Shown here piece after piece: positions 59,601-64,000 of a DNA stretch of 64,000 bases (the first letter of the stretch is position 1; each line of letters begins with the position of its first letter). Where the stretch lies: NCBI RefSeq assembly GCF_020921035.1, contig NC_063151.1, positions 21,396,934-21,460,933 of the forward strand. The letters are read 5' to 3'. The notes under the pieces are model-generated. The model saw nothing but the letters and a program-made list of their open reading frames with translations. It ran no database searches and was not told the origin of the DNA. Source of the DNA: Rhodamnia argentea (lineage: Eukaryota > Streptophyta > Magnoliopsida > Myrtales > Myrtaceae). The position numbers and the translations under genes are program-made.

Positions 59601-61368
59601 GGATTTAGAGGGGAAATCGTAATAAGTTGAGGTTTCATGAATAAATTTAATATCATCCCTTGAAGCATTCAAAACATGCAAACCACTCAAGCCATCCACT
59701 TACTAGTAAATCATACAATTTAAATACTCCCTGTTTTAATAGTAAAACCAATTTAACACTATTAGGACCTTTTTTTTGGCATAATCGGATTACAACCAGC
59801 TTAGACAAGAAAAAAAACCAGAAAAGAGAGTTTTTTTATGATCTCTGCTCATGCTGGAAGGCTTTAGTCTAAAGTGTGCATGTACGCCCTAACTTCCCCT
59901 CTTTGGAAATTCGAGATGGGAACTGCACTTCTATGTCATTTTTTGCACAGCTGCATGAAGTGAGCTTTTGAGAGTGGGTGTCACTAGAAATTCCAGATGG
60001 AAAAGAGAATTTCCATTAATCCCATGCTCATTCCATAATGAACTTTTCGCATTTCTGAAAGTATATTGTGAGATCGAACTACCCAAACCCCTGGCAATAT
60101 CTACTGTTTACCCATGGGCTTTTAAAGTAAGAGCCATTGAGCTTAACATAAGACTCACATATTCTGACCTAATGAATGATAGAGATTCCGCAAACAGCTT
60201 GCCGCACATCAAAGGAAGTCCTAGATTCCTTTCTCTAAGCATCTACTATCTACGGGTAAGTTACATATGCAAAGCATCCTTCGTCCCTTTCTCCCAACCA
60301 ATATAAACAAATTTCACAACTCATTAATTGGACGTGCAAATATAAGTATCATTGCCCGTGAAACCTACACTCTTAAATGCCACAGCCATTCTCTTGCACT
60401 GTCAATGGGACCAATACAAAGCGCCAATTGTGCAACAGCATGATAATTGGTACAGTGCTTGACTAATCTTTTATATGAGCCGTGGTCACTGTAATTTAAA
60501 TGTTTAGATATTTTAGAAGGTGCGGCACTGTTCAAAGTTTTGAATTGAACGAGAAGGCACTGTTACTGGTTAATGTAAAGTAAATTTCTGCACAGCCTTT
60601 ATCTTAGTTCTTGACTCGTCTGACCACATTAGCTGTCGCTATTGGTATCAAAAGATTAAAGATCATATTATGCAAGGATCAGTTTTAAGTTATGATGCAC
60701 GTAAAGTAACACTTGCTAAAGGGCGCCTTACTACTGACTAATGCAAGCAAATGTGCCAACTCTATGCACATCCTAGTAAGCTAAGAATTAGCGGGTAACT
60801 ACCAGCATATTCTGAAACATAGAAGGCATATTTGTGCGCAACTTCATAAGCCATGTTCCAGAACCTTCATTTATAGCCTACCGTGATCCAGAGAAACCAG
60901 AATCCGTATAAACCGCACATTTCACCGAACAAGGCCCACGACAAATACCGAAGCAAAGCAACTCCAACGCCAACAGTATAAACAGATAAGGTGCTAAATC
61001 ATAGGAACAAGAATCTAAATAAGTTAGTTCAGATGAAAAGCTCTCGTTCTGAGCTGGAAAAAAACTTTCCGCAGAGGCGCACGTCGATCGCGCATCCTGT
61101 ACAAAAATCAGCCGAATTATAGGAAGCATACCGAAGAATGGGCGGAGTGAGCAGAGTGAGGAGCAGAAACGAGAGGGCATCCGGGAGAAGGCCTGCTTTG
61201 GCACCCTCGAATCGAACGGGAACTGGGGAGTGAGGTAGAAAGCCCTACGCTTGTCCCCCATTCGCCGCAGCTTCGAAGCAGAGAAATGGGTTGCCTTGAA
61301 GTAGGAGGAGGAGGACAAGGAGCGAGACGAAGGACGAAGACAGAGTGGTTGGAGATGAAAAGGGCCAT
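56645..61368 (-). CDS. Organellar (probably chloroplast) GrpE nucleotide exchange factor
   Basis: GrpE releases ADP from DnaK-type Hsp70 and so resets the chaperone cycle. Exons are 61368-61132, 58528-58016 and 56854-56645, all phase 0, giving 319 residues. The first intron is about 2.6 kb. Exon 1 (1-79) is Ser/Pro/Arg-rich and nearly free of acidic residues, as expected of a transit peptide. The long coiled coil runs about 125-205, including RLQADFDNFRKRSEKER, followed by four-helix and beta-wing parts (GIYKQF..LGKPFDPS, then LHEAIGRE..EGIVIREIHRGFRLGDRVLRPAKVKVSAGPG). That ending is typical of plastid CGE-type GrpE, with a short Ala-rich tail. The start is the ATG that gives a transit peptide in frame. 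Longer frames upstream are not in phase. CGE1 versus CGE2 cannot be settled here. Confidence 0.88.
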
Positions 61369-61671
61369 TCACCAGAGAGAAACACAGGGCAAAATCTCCG
61401 GGCTTGCGGCGTCGGAAGAGTGGCAGTTTCTGCAACAGTCTGAAAATGCAGCGGTGGAGAAAGATTTAGGCGAGAGAGGAAGGCAAGGATTAGGCTAGAG
61501 ACACCTGGAACAACACCGGAAGCCCTCCCTCGCGAAAACGTCAAAGGAATGAACTTTCTTTCATGTCTTGCGTCGCCGATGTCGCCGAGGACCGTAGGAA
61601 ATGCTCGGGTCAAAGGCTTTGACCATGTTGCTAGTGTTGTCCTGCATTTTTCATGTTTTTTTTTTTTTTTT

Positions 61672-62130
61672 GGTTAATACCATGAAAAATCCTAAACTGA
61701 TATACTTGTGATAAATTTACCCTAAACTATTTTTTTGACCATGAAAAATCTCAAACTATTTTTTTGACCACAAAAAATCCTAAACTGGTATATCGGTGAC
61801 AAATTTGCCCTAAACTAATTCTTTTGACTACGAAATACCCCAAGCTAGTACACCTGTGATAAATTTACCCCTAGTTATATTGATTTAATATCATAAAAAA
61901 TCTCAAATTGATAAACCTGTTACAAACAGAAGGTCAAAACTCCATCTTGGTATATCCGTTAACTGTCATGTGTCACCAAATCAGCAATTTGTGAGTTAAA
62001 TTTATCGAAAATTAACGGAGGGTAAATTTTTCATATGTGTACCAGGTTTGGAATTTTTTGTGGTCAAAAAATAATTTGAGGTACATTTGTCACAAGTGTA
62101 CCAATTTGGGGTTTTCTATGATATTTACCC
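61672..62130. mobile_element. Inverted-repeat element, about 460 bp
   Basis: The left end GGTTAATACCATGAAAAATC is inverse to the right end (..GGTTTTCTATGATATTTACCC, 62110-62130). The inside has repeated 'taaactgatatacttgtgataaatttaccct' units on both strands. It begins right after a poly(T) run. Non-coding. Confidence 0.65.
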
Positions 62131-62234
62131 TTTTTTTTTTCCTCGTTTAGGTTGAGAGTTGGCGGAATAATATTTTTTTTCTTAGTGTTTATCATTTCTT
62201 TTTCTCTTTTACGGGGGGAGCATGTGCATAGGAA

Positions 62235-62765
62235 ATCATAAAATTAAAAACTTTCAAAGTATGTAATCAAATCCTAAAGTTTGTTAAATTGGTGCAATTA
62301 TTCATTCCGTTAACTCCGTATAACTTGACTAACGAAAAATGCTGACGTAACTTTTTTAATATTTTCTCTCCTACATGACGATGATATGGCTAAAACGACG
62401 TTATTTTGATACAAATCTATTTTTTAATAAAAAAAAATTTTAAAAAAGTTAGAACCAAGCAGCTTAGCCCTTCCCGCTCTTGCCCCACCATTATTGGGAA
62501 GGGCCGATGATGGTGGGGGAATGGTCGATGGGGCCTAACGAGCCCTGCCACCCTCGTCTAGGCCAAAAGAATATCGTTAACCACGTCATCGCCACATAAA
62601 AGAGAGAATATATTAAAAAAAGTCATGTTAGCATTTTCTGTTAGTCAAGTTGGACAGAGTTAACAGAATGACTTGATTGCACAAATTTGACAAGTTTTAA
62701 GGCTTTATTACAATTTTTGCAAGGCTTAAGATTGGATTGCACTTTTGTGACAAATTTGAGGACTT
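62235..62765. mobile_element. Inverted-repeat element with GC-rich core
   Basis: Arms 'gcaattattcattccgttaactccg' (about 62296-62320) and 'ctgttagtcaagttggacagagttaacagaatgac' (62637-62672) are inverted relative to each other, and the outer parts match less well. A GC-rich core with 'gggaagggccgatgatggtgggg' lies at 62460-62570. Non-coding. Confidence 0.55.
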
Positions 62766-62829
62766 CTAGTGAACATATCATTTTCTTTTTTTTCGGTCAA
62801 AAACACATCCCTTCTTTGAATATTAGAAG

Positions 62830-63320
62830 TTGGGAAAATTCCAACTAAAGGCCCGAAGCATTCTCATTTTCTCAATTAAAAGCCCGATCTCGTAGGCCAA
62901 CCGATTAAGGGCATTTTTGTCAAACTATCATCTTAATATAATTTTAGGTTAAATTAAGTTAAAATAACAATAATAAAAAGAAAACACATGCTGAAGGGCT
63001 ACCCTCCCACCTGTGGATCCCCCCCCCCTGCCGATGGGGCATCGGCGCCGGCCAACAAGGTCACGGGTGCCTCGGCAAAGGTCGGCAACCCCACCGACCC
63101 GAGGCAAGGGCCGGGGCCGGGGCCATCACCTGTGTTTTCATCTTTTTTTAAAAAAATTTAAAAAAATGTAACAAAAAATAAAGAAACAAAACCAAAAAAG
63201 TTAAACGATGAAAATGTATATTTCATAAGTGCTCCTTTGAGATTGATATGGCTACTTCAAGCCTTTTTTCTGAAACAATGTCCACTTTTCAAGTCCTTAT
63301 TTAAAATTTTTCCTTAGAAG
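62830..63320. mobile_element. Possible inverted-repeat element
   Basis: The left 'gggaaaattccaactaaaggcccgaag' and right '..ggcttgaag/cttcaagcc..aaatttttccttag' ends are weakly inverse. A GC-rich core lies at 63000-63130. This is a weaker case than the two elements before it. Confidence 0.4.
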
Positions 63321-64000
63321 TTTGACTGATTTCTCCAAAATTGTTTTCATATGTCCAATCCTTGAACAATGTCAGCATTCTAACTCTTGTTATTGTTCTT
63401 ACTTTGTTGCAATTTCAAAATCTATACATATTAAAATGAACGGATTGGTATAGTAAAAGGGTGGCATGGTGTGTAACCCACAATATATTCACTTTTTTTG
63501 GTCTGTTTTGATCTTGGTAGAGAGTTGGTAGAAAGTTCTACTTATCATATTTATGTTTTGTTTTCCTTTTCGTATTAGAGTTGATAGGTGATTTTTAGGA
63601 CTATTCTGTTTAGGCATCGTTTATTTTGGAGATTATTATGCATAAATATCATTATGATCACTAATTCGAGTAAGAAACTTTCAAAATTATCCTTTTTTTT
63701 TACTATTTTTATTTTTCGTTTTGAATTCCTGTGAATATTGCTTTGTGAGGTACTATATAGTTTATGTTCTTCTAGTTACATGCATTTTACAAAAACACAA
63801 AAATTCCAATTTGGAATAGGATTTAATTTAGATTGTTTTCTAATTTGAATTGGATTATTTTACGCTTTAGATGGTTTTCATATTTTGAATTTGGAATAAA
63901 ATCTCTAAAAAAATAACACGTGTATATAGTTGCATCGCTCTTGCCATGTCATCGTTGTCGTGTCATCATCTATGCTACCAAGTCATAATTTCGATGTTAT
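63321..64000. other. AT-rich end of window
   Basis: No gene or repeat recognised. Confidence 0.5.

Noticed and set aside
61245-61613. 122-codon minus-strand frame as the GrpE N-terminus
   Set aside because: It ends in a stop before the splice donor and is out of phase with exon 2. The 61368 ATG gives a correct phase-0 junction and a transit-peptide-like sequence.
1-64000. CRISPR arrays, operons or bacterial insertion sequences
   Set aside because: Regular spacer-repeat structure is absent and all recognised genes have spliceosomal introns. The window is a plant nuclear region.

Overview
This is nuclear DNA from a flowering plant. It has GT-AG introns, plant-only gene architectures (land-plant GPAT, GRX-DEP-DUF547 fusion, BPS1-like protein), a eukaryotic tRNA-Arg gene, AT-rich spacers and many short inverted-repeat elements of the 'ttagtcctaaacc' type. 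Codon use and protein similarity suggest a rosid dicot. A woody Myrtales genome such as Eucalyptus is possible, but I cannot prove that from sequence alone. Intron boundaries below were placed by eye from GT-AG signals and continuous reading frame.

Left part (1-28.4 kb): a large imperfect tandem duplication. Unit 1 is about 1164-14599 and unit 2 about 14638-28397, joined by a 38-bp filler patched together from nearby sequence. The only convincing genes here are five two-exon minus-strand genes for small secreted peptides: SP1 at 617-955, SP2 at 5698-6032, SP3 at 10663-11295, SP2' at 19520-19853 and SP3' at 24530-25180. Each has a signal-peptide exon, a phase-1 intron and a short second exon ending in a P-x-x-P-x-x-S-P-G-C-x-C-M core. 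The core lines up without gaps with the CEP phytohormone core, but the usual G-x-G-H end is replaced by G-C-x-C. All five also share a 14-nt element about 90-100 nt after the stop codon. I do not recognise this family, and it is the best candidate here for something undescribed. The rest of the duplicated units is non-autonomous transposable elements, copia LTR fragments, microsatellites, tiny poly(T)-GGT insertions with target-site duplications, and conserved but unidentified gene remnants.

Right part (29.8-61.4 kb): ordinary single-copy genes. In order they are a GPAT-type glycerol-3-phosphate acyltransferase (+, 2 exons, 516 aa), a glutaredoxin-DEP-DUF547 protein (-, 6 coding exons, 871 aa, with a recent internal 85-residue repeat), a KOMPEITO-like rhomboid (+, 6 exons, 385 aa, lacking the expected catalytic histidine), a tRNA-Arg(UCU) gene (+), a BPS1-like membrane protein (+, 2 exons, 328 aa) and an organellar GrpE co-chaperone (-, 3 exons, 319 aa). 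The spacers hold several foldback or MITE elements. The last 2.5 kb has three more inverted-repeat elements and no gene.

The right-hand genes serve separate pathways (surface or glycerolipid synthesis, redox and signalling, membrane protein handling, organ growth signalling, organellar Hsp70 cycling) and do not form a functional cluster. Only the peptide genes on the left form a true gene family cluster.
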